A DNA stretch of 64,000 nucleotides, taken from DASQTB01 sp035642095 (GTDB taxonomy: Bacteria > Actinomycetota > UBA4738 > CALAEC01). Positions 34,447 to 43,581 of the stretch are shown piece after piece. The stretch covers positions 1-64,000 of the forward strand of contig DASQTB010000048.1 in the NCBI GenBank assembly GCA_035642095.1, written 5' to 3'. A program made the translations under genes and the position numbers. The first letter of the stretch is position 1, and each line of letters begins with the position of its first letter. The notes beneath the pieces are model-generated. The model was not told the origin of the DNA and did not search any database. It saw only the letters and a program-made list of their open reading frames with translations.

Positions 34447-35180
34447 GGGGCCTGCCCCGACTGTACGGGGATCTCGCTCGGTGGTTCCCGTTGATCACCG
34501 CTCCGGAAGAGTACGCGGACGAGGCGGAGATGTACCGACAAATCCTTGTCGAGGCGGTCGGCGGGCCGATCGACACCGTCCTTGAGCTGGGCAGCGGCGG
34601 AGGGAACAACGCGTCCCACCTGAAGCGGCACTTCTCGATGACGCTGACGGATCTGTCGCCCGACATGCTGGCCGTCAGCCGATCTCTGAACCCGGAGTGC
34701 GAGCACGTCCAGGGAGACATGCGGACCCTGCGGCTGGGCCGTCAGTTCGATGCCGTGTTCGCCCACGACGCGATCGACTACATGACCAAGGCCGCCGATC
34801 TCCGAGCGGCCATCGGCACGGCCTTCGCCCACTGCCGGCCGGGGGGCGTGGCCCTGTTCGTCCCGGACGAGATCAAGGAGCGGTTCCGACCCCGGACCGA
34901 TCACGGGGGCAACGACGACGGGGAACGGGGGGCCCGGTATCTGGAATGGACGTGGGACCCCGATCCTCATGACGACACCTACCTGGTGGACTTCGCCTAT
35001 CTCCTCCGGGACGGCCTGGACGTGACCGTGGAGCACGACCGCCACGTCTGCGGGGTGTTCCCCCGGGCTCTGTGGCTCGACCTCCTTTCGGAGGCGGGGT
35101 TCCGGGCCCAGAGCCGGACCATCCATCGCGTCGACCAGGAGGTCGGGTCGGAGGGGTTCATCGCGGTCCGGCCGGGCTGA
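34443..35180 (+). CDS. class I SAM-dependent methyltransferase
   Basis: Motif I VLELGSGGGNNASHL, motif II LTDLSPDMLA and DAVFAHDAIDYM define the fold; the C-terminal half has a family-specific insert (HGGNDDGERGARYLEW). The conserved opening LPRLYGDLARWFPLIT lies before the first ordinary start (TTG 34491), so translation probably begins at CTG 34443, which overlaps the previous TGA stop (CTGA). With TTG the protein would be 229 residues and lose this helix. Substrate unknown. Confidence 0.8.
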   Translation: MRGLPRLYGDLARWFPLITAPEEYADEAEMYRQILVEAVGGPIDTVLELGSGGGNNASHLKRHFSMTLTDLSPDMLAVSRSLNPECEHVQGDMRTLRLGRQFDAVFAHDAIDYMTKAADLRAAIGTAFAHCRPGGVALFVPDEIKERFRPRTDHGGNDDGERGARYLEWTWDPDPHDDTYLVDFAYLLRDGLDVTVEHDRHVCGVFPRALWLDLLSEAGFRAQSRTIHRVDQEVGSEGFIAVRPG

Positions 35181-35199
35181 ACCTTCCGGCCGGCGGCCC

Positions 35200-35231
35200 T
35201 CATCCTGCTCTCATCTCCCACGATCTACGCT
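35200..35231 (+). promoter_or_regulatory. direct repeat operator and -10 of the two-component operon
   Basis: TCATC at 35200-35204 and 35211-35215, exactly 11 bases apart and so on one face of the helix, followed by TACGCT (35226-35231) and then the ATG seven bases later at 35239. OmpR/PhoB regulators bind tandem repeats with this period; the repeats cover the -35 region, which suggests autoactivation. Confidence 0.6.
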
Positions 35232-35238
35232 GTTCGGA

Positions 35239-35910
35239 ATGCGTGTGCTCGTGGTCGAGGACGATGCCCGGATGGCCGAGCTCCTCCGGAGGGGGCTCCA
35301 GGAGGAAGGATACGCGGTCGATGTGGTCTCCACCGGCGAGGAAGGCGTGTGGCTGGGGACGGAGAACGACTACGACGCCGTGGTCCTGGACGTGATGCTC
35401 CCCGACGGCGACGGCTTCGAGGTGTGCCGGCGGCTCCGGCAGGCCGACCGATGGGCCCCGGTGATGATGCTCACGGCCCGCGACGCAGTGCCGGACCGGG
35501 TGGCCGGGCTCGACGCCGGAGCGGACGACTACCTGACGAAGCCGTTCTCTTTCCAGGAGCTGTTCGCTCGGGTCCGGGCCCTGGTCCGCAGGGGAGTGGG
35601 GGAGCGGCCGGCCGTCCTGGAGGTGGGAGACTTGAGGTTGGATCCGGCCACCCGGCGCGTGCATCGAGGGGATGAGGAGCTCTCGTTGACCGCTAAGGAA
35701 GCCGCCCTCCTGGAGTACTTCCTGCGCCATCCCGGAGAGGTGCTCACCAGGGCTCAGATCATCGAGCACGTGTGGGACTTCGCCTACGACGGCGGCTCGA
35801 ACGTGGTCGACGTGTACGTCCGGTACCTCAGGGAGAAGGTCGACCGGCCGTTCGGGCATCGGTCGATCGAGACGGTCCGTGGCGCGGGGTACCGCCTCCG
35901 GGAGGGGTAA
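35239..35910 (+). CDS. OmpR/PhoB-family response regulator
   Basis: 223 residues: receiver with acidic pair VVEDDAR, phosphoacceptor Asp51 (VVLDVMLP) and Lys101 (TKPFSF), then a winged-helix output domain (LTAKEAALLEYFLRHPGEVL; YVRYLREKVD; ETVRGAGYRLRE). It is three bases ahead of its histidine kinase. Repeats spaced by 11 bases before the gene and after the kinase are likely its binding sites. The signal is unknown. Confidence 0.95.
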   Translation: MRVLVVEDDARMAELLRRGLQEEGYAVDVVSTGEEGVWLGTENDYDAVVLDVMLPDGDGFEVCRRLRQADRWAPVMMLTARDAVPDRVAGLDAGADDYLTKPFSFQELFARVRALVRRGVGERPAVLEVGDLRLDPATRRVHRGDEELSLTAKEAALLEYFLRHPGEVLTRAQIIEHVWDFAYDGGSNVVDVYVRYLREKVDRPFGHRSIETVRGAGYRLREG

Positions 35911-35913
35911 GGG

Positions 35914-37269
35914 ATGCCGATCCGCGTTCGTCTCACGCTGGTCTTCCTGGTAGCTATGGCCGCCGTCATGCTGGCCACGGGGGTCTTCCTGACCCTTCGG
36001 CTCCGAGCGGAGCTCGAGAACGCTGTCGATGCGGGGCTCCGGTCCCGGGCCGAGACGCTCCTCGCCGCCCTCGACCCCGCCGACCCCAGCCTCGGACCGG
36101 TGGACCCGCTGGCCGAGGAGGACGAGGCCTTCACCCAGCTCCTAGCCGAGAACGGCACCGTGGTCGAGTCATCGCCGATCCTGGAGGGCCGTCCCCTTCT
36201 CCCCCCAGCGACGGTGCGGGTCCTGAGCGGGCCGGCGTTCCTGGAACGGACCGTGCCGACCGCGGAGGAGCCCGTCCCGGCTCGGATCCTGGCCCTGCCT
36301 GCAGGCGGCGGTCTGGTCGTCGTGGTGGCGTCGTCGCTCGAGGAGCAGCGCGAGGCCGTGGCCGCCCTGGTGGGACTGCTGGCGGTGGGCGGGCCCGCGG
36401 CACTGACTGTGGCCACGGTGGTCGTATGGCTCCTGACCGGCTGGGCCTTCCGGCCGGTCGAGCGGATGAGGACCGAGGCGGAGGCGGTGTCGATGTCCGA
36501 GCCCGATCGACGGCTGACCGTGCCGAGAACCCGGGACGAGGTGGCCGCCCTGGCCGGGTCGTTGAACCGGATGCTGGACCGGCTGGAGGAGGCCCTCGAT
36601 CGGGAGCGCAGGTTCGTCGACGACGCCAGCCACGAGCTCCGAACGCCGGTGGCCGCCCTCAAGGCTGAGCTCGAGCTGGCGTTGTCCAGGTCGAGGACGA
36701 AGGAGGAGCTCGAGGCGGCCGCGCGCCGGGCCGCGGCGGACTCCGAGGCGCTGGCCCGGCTCACCGAGGACCTCCTCGTCCTGGCCCGGGCGGACCGGGG
36801 CCGGCTGCCGGTCCGGCCGGCGGCCGTGGACCTCGACGAGGTGATGGATCAGGTGGCGCGGGCCCTGTCCCACCGGGCCTCCGAGGCCGGTGTCACGGTG
36901 GAGCGCCGGGTCGACGCCACACAGCCAGCCCGGGTCGATCCCGTCCGGCTGAGCCAGGCCCTGTCGAACCTTCTGGACAACGCCGTCCGGCACACCCCGC
37001 CCGGCGGGCGGGTCCGGCTCACCGCCTCGCGGGTCGACGGGGCGGTGGTCCTGGAGGTGGCCGATACCGGTCCGGGGTTCTCCCCCGAGACCCTGGCCCA
37101 CCCGTTCGAGCCGTTCGCCCGGGCATCGACGGTCCGCGGCCGCGAGGGGGGCGCCGGCCTGGGGATGGCCATCGTCAGGGCCGTGCTCGAGGCCCACGGC
37201 GGGTCGGTCACCCTCGACAACCCGGATAGCGGCGGAGCCCGGGTCCGGCTCCGGTTCCCCGGCGCCTAG
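35914..37269 (+). CDS. sensor histidine kinase
   Basis: 451 residues. One N-terminal helix, an extracytoplasmic domain of about 130 residues, a second helix (VGLLAVGGPAALTVATVVVW), a HAMP linker, the dimerisation helix with His240 (DASHELRTPVAALK) and an ATPase domain with N box LSNLLDNAVRHTPP, G1 VADTGPGF and G2 GAGLGMAIV. The sensor domain carries no recognised motif. Encoded with the preceding regulator. Confidence 0.95.
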   Translation: MPIRVRLTLVFLVAMAAVMLATGVFLTLRLRAELENAVDAGLRSRAETLLAALDPADPSLGPVDPLAEEDEAFTQLLAENGTVVESSPILEGRPLLPPATVRVLSGPAFLERTVPTAEEPVPARILALPAGGGLVVVVASSLEEQREAVAALVGLLAVGGPAALTVATVVVWLLTGWAFRPVERMRTEAEAVSMSEPDRRLTVPRTRDEVAALAGSLNRMLDRLEEALDRERRFVDDASHELRTPVAALKAELELALSRSRTKEELEAAARRAAADSEALARLTEDLLVLARADRGRLPVRPAAVDLDEVMDQVARALSHRASEAGVTVERRVDATQPARVDPVRLSQALSNLLDNAVRHTPPGGRVRLTASRVDGAVVLEVADTGPGFSPETLAHPFEPFARASTVRGREGGAGLGMAIVRAVLEAHGGSVTLDNPDSGGARVRLRFPGA

Positions 37270-37274
37270 AGGAT

Positions 37275-37301
37275 TCATCCTCGACTCATCGGGGTCTCAT
37301 C
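37275..37301 (+). promoter_or_regulatory. triple TCATC direct repeat
   Basis: TCATC at 37275, 37286 and 37297, each 11 bases apart, between the kinase stop and a small gene at 37308. The 5-mer and the period equal those before the response-regulator gene, so both are probably sites of the same OmpR-type protein. No clear -10 follows. Confidence 0.5.
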
Positions 37302-37307
37302 GGCCCT

Positions 37308-37538
37308 GTGGCCGCCTGGACGGCGGGGGACGTTCCTCCGATCACCCTGGAGCAGGACATCGTGGTCCGGGAGGGACGGTCCCTGACCGTGACGGGAGGG
37401 TCCTACGACGACGTGATCGTGTTCCGAGAGATCCTGGCCCCGGACGGCGACGTCGAGTTCAAGTACTACGCCCGGGGGACCGGCGTGATCCGGGAGAAGC
37501 CCCCCGACGGCCAGGTCGACCTGATCTCCTGCACCTGA
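37308..37538 (+). CDS. small hypothetical protein, possible C-terminal fragment
   Basis: 76 residues from a GTG. The sequence alternates strands (VVREGRSLTVTGGSYDDVIV; DVEFKYYARGTGVIREKP) and resembles the end of larger exported proteins in which a K-YA-G-G-V-E pattern closes a beta domain, but there is no signal peptide. It may be a remnant of such a gene or a short real product under the control of the adjacent repeats. Confidence 0.45.
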   Translation: MAAWTAGDVPPITLEQDIVVREGRSLTVTGGSYDDVIVFREILAPDGDVEFKYYARGTGVIREKPPDGQVDLISCT

Positions 37539-37544
37539 AGCCGT

Positions 37545-38210
37545 TCAAGTGGGTGGCAAGCCAAGGGCCGCTCGAACCGCCGGATCCTCCAGTGATCGGG
37601 CGGTGACATCGGCCTCGACCGGCAGGTCGGGGAGATACGGGATGCCGATCACGAACAGGCCGGCCGCTCGGGCGGCCGCGGCGCCGCGGGGCGAGTCCTC
37701 GACGGCGACCGTGGCTTCCGGTGAGGCGCCGAGACGGCGACAGGCCTCCAGATAGAGGTCGGGAGCCGGCTTGGGCCGGGGCACCTCATCGCTGGCCACG
37801 ACGGCATCGAAGGCGTCCCCGATGCCGGAGCCGCCCAAGGCCAGCTCGACCAGCTGACGGTGAGAGTTCGAGGCGACCGCCAGGGGCCGCCGGCCCCTCA
37901 GCTCGGCGATCAGGTCGAGGGCCCCGGGCATGGGGTCCAATCGCCCGGCGAACTCCTCGGCCGCCAGCGCGACCAGCTCGGTGATGAGCGCGTTGGCGCT
38001 CCGCCGCCGATCGAGCAGCCCTTCGAGCGCCCGCCCGGTCTCCGGGAGCGACCCGCCGATCAGGAGCCGCTTCGCCTCGGCGCCGTACGTCTTCCCGTAC
38101 CGGGAGAAGAGCCTGGTCTCGGCCCGAGTCCAGGCCGCCTCGCTGTCGAGGAGGACCCCGTCGCAGTCGAACACGACCGCCGGCTCGGGGCCCGGAGGGG
38201 AGCGACGCAT
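37545..38210 (-). CDS. HAD-family phosphatase / beta-phosphoglucomutase-like
   Basis: 221 residues. Motif I VVFDCDGVLLDSE with nucleophile Asp and general acid Asp, motif II ASNSHR, motif III Lys in RPKPAPDLY and motif IV VEDSPRGAAAARAAG. A helical C1 cap sits between I and II. It dephosphorylates or isomerises a small phosphate ester. ATG 38210 follows TATCCT by six bases, so it is leaderless and back to back with the glyS promoter. Confidence 0.88.
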   Translation of the reverse strand: MRRSPPGPEPAVVFDCDGVLLDSEAAWTRAETRLFSRYGKTYGAEAKRLLIGGSLPETGRALEGLLDRRRSANALITELVALAAEEFAGRLDPMPGALDLIAELRGRRPLAVASNSHRQLVELALGGSGIGDAFDAVVASDEVPRPKPAPDLYLEACRRLGASPEATVAVEDSPRGAAAARAAGLFVIGIPYLPDLPVEADVTARSLEDPAVRAALGLPPT

Positions 38211-38216
38211 CGACGC

Positions 38217-38236
38217 AGGATACGCGGAGGTAGGAT
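38217..38236. promoter_or_regulatory. divergent -10 boxes for the HAD gene and glyS
   Basis: On the minus strand TATCCT (38217-38222) precedes the HAD ATG by six bases. On the plus strand TAGGAT (38231-38236) precedes glyS, whose start at 38285 has its own AAAGGAG. The two promoters overlap in their -35 regions. Confidence 0.45.
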
Positions 38237-38284
38237 GGTCGCACGCCAGCGGCCGCAGCCGGCGGCCGGGAAAGGAGCCTCACG

Positions 38285-39661
38285 ATGGCCGACCTGATGG
38301 ACGCCATCACCTCTCTGGCCAAGCGCCGGGGGATCGTCTTCCAGTCCAGCGAGATCTACGGCGGCCTGCGGTCGTTCTGGGACTACGGGCCGTTGGGAGT
38401 GGAGCTGAAGCGCAACGTCCGGGCGGCGTGGTGGCGGGACGTGGTCCAGCTACGGGACAACGTGGTCGGGCTGGAGTCCTCGATCATGATGTCGCCCCGA
38501 GTGTGGGAGGCCTCCGGACATCTCGAATCGTTCACCGATCCCTTAGTGGAGTGCCTGAACTGCCACCAGCGGTTCCGGGCTGACCATCTCCCCGGGTTCC
38601 ACGAGCCGCAATCCGGGGCCGAGGAGGGGAGCGAGGGCACGGTGGAGATGGACCACCCCAAATGCCCGAACTGCGGCCACGACCGGTTCACCGACCCGAG
38701 GAACTTCAACCTGATGTTCAAGACGTACATGGGACCGGTGGAGGAGTCGGGCAACGAGGTGTTCCTCCGCCCCGAGACGGCGCAGGGCATGTTCGTGGAT
38801 TTCAGCACGGTCCAGTCGACCAGCCGGAAGAAGCTGCCGTTCGGGATCGCCCAGATCGGGAAGTCGTTCCGCAACGAGATCACGCCGGGGAACTTCATTT
38901 ACCGAACACGGGAGTTCGAGCAGATGGAGATGGAGTTCTTCGTCGAGCCCGGCACCGACGAGGACTGGCACGAGTACTGGATCGAGCAGCGCCTCGACTG
39001 GTACCGGCGCCTGGGGATGAAAGAGGAGAACCTCCGGGTCCGGGAGCACGAGCAAGACGAGCTGAGTCACTACTCGAAGCGAACGGTCGATATCGAGTAC
39101 CGGTTCCCGTTCACCGACTGGGGGGAGCTCGAGGGGATCGCTAACCGCACGGATTTCGACCTCAAGGCTCATGAAAAGTACTCCGGCCAGGACCTGACGT
39201 ACTTCGACCAGGAGAGGGAGGAGCGGTTCCACCCGTACGTCATCGAGCCGGCGGCGGGCGTGGACCGAGCCGCGCTGGCCTTCCTGTGCGATGGCTACGC
39301 GGTCGAGGAAGCTCCTAACGCCAAGGGGCAGATGGAGAAGCGCACGGTGCTCAAGCTCCACAGGGACCTGGCCCCGGTCAAGGTGGCGGTCCTACCGCTC
39401 AGTCGGAACGAGAAGCTCGTGCCGAAGGCGCGAGAGGTCTTCGACCTGGTCAAGGGGACGTGGATGTGCGACTACGACGACGCCGGCTCGATCGGCCGCC
39501 GGTACCGCCGGCAGGACGAGGTGGGAACGCCGGTCTGCGTCACGGTCGACTTCGAGAGTCTCGACGACCAGGCGGTGACCGTGCGTGACCGAGACTCGAT
39601 GCAGCAGGATCGCCTTCCGATCGGTCAGTTGTCCGAGCATCTCGCCGAGCGGCTGGCCTGA
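38285..39661 (+). CDS. glyS: glycyl-tRNA synthetase, dimeric type
   Basis: 458 residues, the alpha2 class II enzyme (not the heterotetrameric form). Motif 1 region [18 protein letters not shown], a zinc-binding pair CLNCHQR/CPNCGHD, motif 2 [12 protein letters not shown], motif 3 [11 protein letters not shown] (GxDR), and the anticodon-binding domain [13 protein letters not shown]. Charges tRNA-Gly. RBS AAAGGAG is six bases before the ATG. Confidence 0.96.
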   Translation: MADLMDAITSLAKRRGIVFQSSEIYGGLRSFWDYGPLGVELKRNVRAAWWRDVVQLRDNVVGLESSIMMSPRVWEASGHLESFTDPLVECLNCHQRFRADHLPGFHEPQSGAEEGSEGTVEMDHPKCPNCGHDRFTDPRNFNLMFKTYMGPVEESGNEVFLRPETAQGMFVDFSTVQSTSRKKLPFGIAQIGKSFRNEITPGNFIYRTREFEQMEMEFFVEPGTDEDWHEYWIEQRLDWYRRLGMKEENLRVREHEQDELSHYSKRTVDIEYRFPFTDWGELEGIANRTDFDLKAHEKYSGQDLTYFDQEREERFHPYVIEPAAGVDRAALAFLCDGYAVEEAPNAKGQMEKRTVLKLHRDLAPVKVAVLPLSRNEKLVPKAREVFDLVKGTWMCDYDDAGSIGRRYRRQDEVGTPVCVTVDFESLDDQAVTVRDRDSMQQDRLPIGQLSEHLAERLA

Positions 39662-39703
39662 CCGGGTCTGACATTTCGGCCCCGGCCCGTCATCATTGGG
39701 GAG

Positions 39704-41038
39704 ATGGAAACAGATAGTAGATCCGGGTTCTCGGCGGGGGAGCCCCTCGAGCCGGTCGCGCTCGACCGGCTGACGCTCCGGTTCCGGAACCCGGACCTCG
39801 AGGCCGCGTACAACAAGGACTTCTACCAGCACAACCTGGGGAACCTCCGGTTCGCCTTCCTCGGAGGTGTCGCCCTGTGGGTGCTGTTCGGGTTCGTGAT
39901 CGACGGCTTCCTGCTGGTCCAGGCCGACCAGACGTTCGACCTGGTCATGCGGTACGGGGTGTTCACGCCCCTGCTGCTGGTGGTGTTCGGGCTAACCTTC
40001 CTTCACGGGTTCGAGCGTATGTGGGAGTGGGTGGCGGGTGGCGTCGTCATCGTGACCCTTCTCCTGTGGGTGTACTACAACACCCAGGTGCTGACGATGC
40101 CCGTCGATTACGGGTACGTCGGACTGATCCTGATCACGGCTTTCACCTATACGCTGCTTCGCTTGCGGTTCGTCCTGGTGGTCCTGACCACCGTCGTGGC
40201 CATCGCCACGTATGTGCCGTACGCCGTCATCGCCGTCCACATCTTCGGCGTGAAGACGGTCCTGGCCACCCTGTACCTGTCGACGTTCGGCGTGCTGTGG
40301 GGTGTGGCCGCGTACCGTCTGGAGCGGTTCACGAGATTGCTCTTCGTCAGGGAGCGCCAGCTCGACCGGGAGCGGGAGCGGTCGGACAGCCTGCTGCTCA
40401 ACGTCCTCCCGCAGGCCATCGTGGCCCGTCTGAAGGCCAAGCCGATCGAAGGCCGCATGGCCGAGGCCCTCGAGGAGGTGAGCATCGTCTTCGCCGACGC
40501 GGTCGGTTCGACGGAACAGGCCGCGAAGTGCTCCCCGGACGAGTTCGCGGCCGCGCTGGACGAGCTCTTCGGCCGGTTCGACGATCTGGCCGATCGCTAC
40601 GGCCTGGAGAAGGTGAAGACGATCGGCGACGCGTACATGGCGGTGGCTGGAGCTCCCACTCCGATGGACGACCATGCCGAAGCCGCGGCCGACATGGCGC
40701 TGGATATGCTCGCCCAGGCCGGCCAGGTTCGGTGGCCGTCCGGCGACCCCATCGCCCTGCGGGTCGGCGTGGCCACCGGTCCCGCCGTGGCCGGTGTGAT
40801 CGGCCAGCGGAAGTTCGCCTACGACCTGTGGGGGGACACGGTGAACCTGGCCAGCCGTCTGGAGGCCAGCGGGGAGCCGGGCCGGATCCTGGTGTCGGAG
40901 ACGATGGCGGAGTTGCTGGCCGACCGATACGAGTTCGGTCCCGCGCAGGTCCTCGACCTCAAGGGAAAGGGGCCGACGCCGGTCCGGTTCCTCGTCGCCC
41001 GCCGGGCCGACGTGCAGGCGGCGACTGCTTCCTCGTAG
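39704..41038 (+). CDS. membrane adenylate cyclase (class III)
   Basis: 444 residues. About six membrane helices (residues 50-210, e.g. FVLVVLTTVVAIATYVPYAV) are followed by a coiled linker and a cyclase domain. The linker LLLNVLPQAIVARLK is the typical entry. Catalytic residues are complete: Asp in VFADAVGST and GDAYMA, Lys in EKVKTIGDA, Asp/Asn/Arg in LWGDTVNLASRLEA. It should make cAMP in response to a membrane-sensed signal. CATCAT lies seven bases before the ATG. It contrasts with the altered cyclase at 8.4 kb. Confidence 0.93.
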   Translation: METDSRSGFSAGEPLEPVALDRLTLRFRNPDLEAAYNKDFYQHNLGNLRFAFLGGVALWVLFGFVIDGFLLVQADQTFDLVMRYGVFTPLLLVVFGLTFLHGFERMWEWVAGGVVIVTLLLWVYYNTQVLTMPVDYGYVGLILITAFTYTLLRLRFVLVVLTTVVAIATYVPYAVIAVHIFGVKTVLATLYLSTFGVLWGVAAYRLERFTRLLFVRERQLDRERERSDSLLLNVLPQAIVARLKAKPIEGRMAEALEEVSIVFADAVGSTEQAAKCSPDEFAAALDELFGRFDDLADRYGLEKVKTIGDAYMAVAGAPTPMDDHAEAAADMALDMLAQAGQVRWPSGDPIALRVGVATGPAVAGVIGQRKFAYDLWGDTVNLASRLEASGEPGRILVSETMAELLADRYEFGPAQVLDLKGKGPTPVRFLVARRADVQAATASS

Positions 41039-41089
41039 TCGCTGCGCGGCGACGCCTGGACCGTTCGGTCCCGCCAGCATCGACCGGGC

Positions 41090-41095
41090 TATGCT
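41090..41095 (+). promoter_or_regulatory. -10 box of the HAD hydrolase, leaderless arrangement
   Basis: TATGCT followed by seven bases and GTG 41103. The ATG within it is in frame with the gene but belongs to the promoter. Confidence 0.5.
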
Positions 41096-41102
41096 GACTT
41101 CG

Positions 41103-41765
41103 GTGCGCGGCTTGATCTTCGACCTCGACGGCACCCTGGTGGACACGGTGTACGCGCACGTCTTTGCCTGGTACCGGGCCTTGGCCGAAGCCGGTGCCCG
41201 GATCGAGGCGTGGCGCATCCACCGGAAGATCGGGATGAGCGGCGGCCTGTTCACGCGAGCGGTGGCCCGGGAGGTGGGTCGGGCCCTCGACTCGAACGAG
41301 GTCGAAGCGGTTCAGCGGCGTCACGGGGAACTGTTCCGTGAGCTCATGCCGGACCGCCCGTGCCTGCCCGGAGCGGTGGAGCTTCTCCACCATCTCCGGG
41401 AGCTGGGTATCCCCTTCGGCATCGCTACTTCCGGACGAAGGCCTGAGATCGACGCATCGCTGGAGGCCCTCGGCGTCGGCTTCGAGACCGTGGTCGTCGA
41501 GCGCGGCCATGTGGCCAGGGCCAAACCGGAACCCGATCTGTTCATCGCCTGCCAGAAGCGGCTCGGGCTTCCCGCCGAGCAGTGTTACGTCGTCGGAGAT
41601 GCGGTGTGGGACCTCCTGGCCGCCCGTCGAGCGGGGATGTTCAGCGTTGGGGTGATGACCGGTGGCTACGGCGAGGACGAGCTCATCCGAGCCGGGGCCT
41701 TCCGGGTGTACCGCGACCCGGCGGAGCTGCGGGTCTCCCTGGATGAGCTCGGCGTTCTTCCCTGA
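41103..41765 (+). CDS. HAD-superfamily hydrolase
   Basis: 220 residues. Motif I LIFDLDGTLVDT starts at residue 4, motif II IATSGRR, motif III Lys in AKPEPDLF and motif IV VVGDAVWDLLAA. Cap is the small helical type as in phosphoglycolate phosphatase. GTG 41103 gives the normal HAD N-terminus (VRGLIFDLDG); the upstream in-frame ATG is the -10 box. Confidence 0.88.
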   Translation: MRGLIFDLDGTLVDTVYAHVFAWYRALAEAGARIEAWRIHRKIGMSGGLFTRAVAREVGRALDSNEVEAVQRRHGELFRELMPDRPCLPGAVELLHHLRELGIPFGIATSGRRPEIDASLEALGVGFETVVVERGHVARAKPEPDLFIACQKRLGLPAEQCYVVGDAVWDLLAARRAGMFSVGVMTGGYGEDELIRAGAFRVYRDPAELRVSLDELGVLP

Positions 41766-41774
41766 CGCGGGCGG

Positions 41775-42134
41775 TCAGCCCGACTTGAGGTCGCACCATG
41801 CCCGGACGGCGACCTCGAGGTCCCGTCGCTTGGCCTTCACGTCGTCGAGGTCCGCGAACCGCAGATAGCGCACCGTGGCGCCGCCACCCTCCAGGCGTGG
41901 GTGCTTCCCCGGGAGCGTGGCACCCTGATGGAACATCAGGCTCACGTGCTTCTTCGACCGCGGATCGATGCTGGCCATGTTGCCTTCGAACACGAAGGTC
42001 GGGCTCTTCCACTTTATTGCTTCGGTCAGGCGACGATCGGTGCGGAGGATGATTCTCCGCACCTCGAGCATGGCGTCCTTCTGGGGGTGGTCCAGATCCT
42101 CGAACCAGGCCTCGACCTCTGGACTGGCGCCCAT
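41775..42134 (-). CDS. DUF1801/YdhG-like protein
   Basis: 119 residues. EVEAWFEDLDHPQKDAMLEV, AIKWKSPTFVFEGNMASI and VSLMFHQGATLPGKHP are family landmarks of DUF1801 (iron-chaperone-like fold related to YdhG and frataxin-like domains). No catalytic role is known. ATG 42134 has AAGGA shortly upstream; a GTG 15 bases earlier is possible. Convergent with the HAD gene. Confidence 0.8.
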   Translation of the reverse strand: MGASPEVEAWFEDLDHPQKDAMLEVRRIILRTDRRLTEAIKWKSPTFVFEGNMASIDPRSKKHVSLMFHQGATLPGKHPRLEGGGATVRYLRFADLDDVKAKRRDLEVAVRAWCDLKSG

Positions 42135-42176
42135 GGGTCCTTCTATCACACGAGGAATGCCCGAAGCCTCAAGCCG

Positions 42177-43574
42177 CTACAGGACCTTGCCGGGGTTGAG
42201 GATGCCTTCCGGATCGAGGGCGTGCTTCACGGCGGCGTGGACCCGGAATCCGTCGTCGCCGAGCTCTTCGGTGAGCCAGGGACGCTTGAGGAGGCCCACG
42301 CCGTGCTCGCCGGTGATCGTGCCGCCCAGGTCGACCGCCGCCCGGAGGATGTCCTGGAAGGCGGCCCGGGCTCGAGCGACGTGCTCGGGGTCCCGGTGGT
42401 CATAGACGAGCGTGGGATGCATGTTGCCGTCCCCGGCATGGCCGAACGTCCCGATCACGACGGCGTGGTCGGCGGCGATGCGCTCGATGGCCTCGAACAG
42501 TTCGGTGATCCGGCCGATGGGCACGGCCACGTCGTCGAGGAGAATGGTCCCCTGACGCTCGAGGGCGGGAAGGGCCAAACGCCGGGCATTCATGAGGAGG
42601 TCGGCCTCCATCGGGTCGGACGACCGGGCCACCAGCGTGGCTCCCGCGGACGTGCAGGCTCGCGCCATCCGTTCGATCTGGTTCGCGGCCTGCTCCCCGC
42701 CGGCGTCGGATCTCCCGATCAGCATGGCGGCGGCATCGAGGTCGAGATCCATATGTTTCCATTCGTCGACGGCCCGCACCGTGTGGCGGTCCATCAGCTC
42801 GAGGACCGAGGGGACCACCTCGGAGGTGATCTCCGCGATGGCCGTTCCTGCGGACTTCAGATCCCCGAAGAACGCGACCAGCGTGGCCGGAGGGGGCGGA
42901 GCTGGCCGGAGGCGCAGGGTGGCCTCCGTCACCACTCCGAGTGTCCCCTCGGAACCGACGAACAGGCCGGTGAGGTCGTATCCTGCGACGCGCTTGACCG
43001 TCCTGCCTCCGGTTCGGATCAGGGAGCCGTCGGCCAGGACGACCTGCAGGCCGAGGACGGAATCTCGGGTCACCCCGTACTTCGCGCAGCACAGCCCTCC
43101 CGCGTTGGTGGCGATGTTTCCCCCGATCGACGAGAACCCAGCGCTGGCCGGATCCGGGGGGTACCACAGTCCCCGTTCGGCAGCAGCCGCGGAGAGGTCG
43201 CCGTTGATGACGCCCGGCTCGACGACAGCGAGGAGGTTGGCTCGGTCGATTTGCAGGACCCGGTCCATTGCCGTGAGCGACAGGACCAGCCCGCCGTCGA
43301 CAGCGTTTGCCCCGCCGGACAGCCCCGATCCCGCGCCTCGGGGCACCACCGGTACGCCGCCCGCCGACGCGATCCGGAGGGTGGTCTGCACCTCGGCCGC
43401 CAAGCGGGGGCGGACGACGGCGAGGGGCATCCCCGCCCCGGGAAGCGCCGCCTGATCCCGCCGGTAGCTCTCCATCACGTCCCGGTCCGTGAGCAGTGCA
43501 GCGGACGGAAGAGAGCGGGCCAGCGCGTCGAGCACGTCGGACCCGTCGGCGCGAGGTCTCCGTGGGTCCACCAT
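42177..43574 (-). CDS. FAD-binding oxidoreductase, glycolate oxidase GlcD / D-lactate dehydrogenase-like
   Basis: 465 residues. The PCMH-type FAD domain shows VVPRGAGSGLSGGANAVDGG, GGNIATNAGGLCCAKYGVT and GSEGTLGVVTEATLRL; the C-terminal cap ends with GNMHPTLVYDHRDPE and GEHGVGLLKRPWL. It oxidises a 2-hydroxy acid such as glycolate or D-lactate. The SDR follows upstream on the same strand, seven bases away, so the two form an operon divergent from the LacI locus. Confidence 0.9.
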   Translation of the reverse strand: MVDPRRPRADGSDVLDALARSLPSAALLTDRDVMESYRRDQAALPGAGMPLAVVRPRLAAEVQTTLRIASAGGVPVVPRGAGSGLSGGANAVDGGLVLSLTAMDRVLQIDRANLLAVVEPGVINGDLSAAAAERGLWYPPDPASAGFSSIGGNIATNAGGLCCAKYGVTRDSVLGLQVVLADGSLIRTGGRTVKRVAGYDLTGLFVGSEGTLGVVTEATLRLRPAPPPPATLVAFFGDLKSAGTAIAEITSEVVPSVLELMDRHTVRAVDEWKHMDLDLDAAAMLIGRSDAGGEQAANQIERMARACTSAGATLVARSSDPMEADLLMNARRLALPALERQGTILLDDVAVPIGRITELFEAIERIAADHAVVIGTFGHAGDGNMHPTLVYDHRDPEHVARARAAFQDILRAAVDLGGTITGEHGVGLLKRPWLTEELGDDGFRVHAAVKHALDPEGILNPGKVL

Positions 43575-43581
43575 CCGCCGG

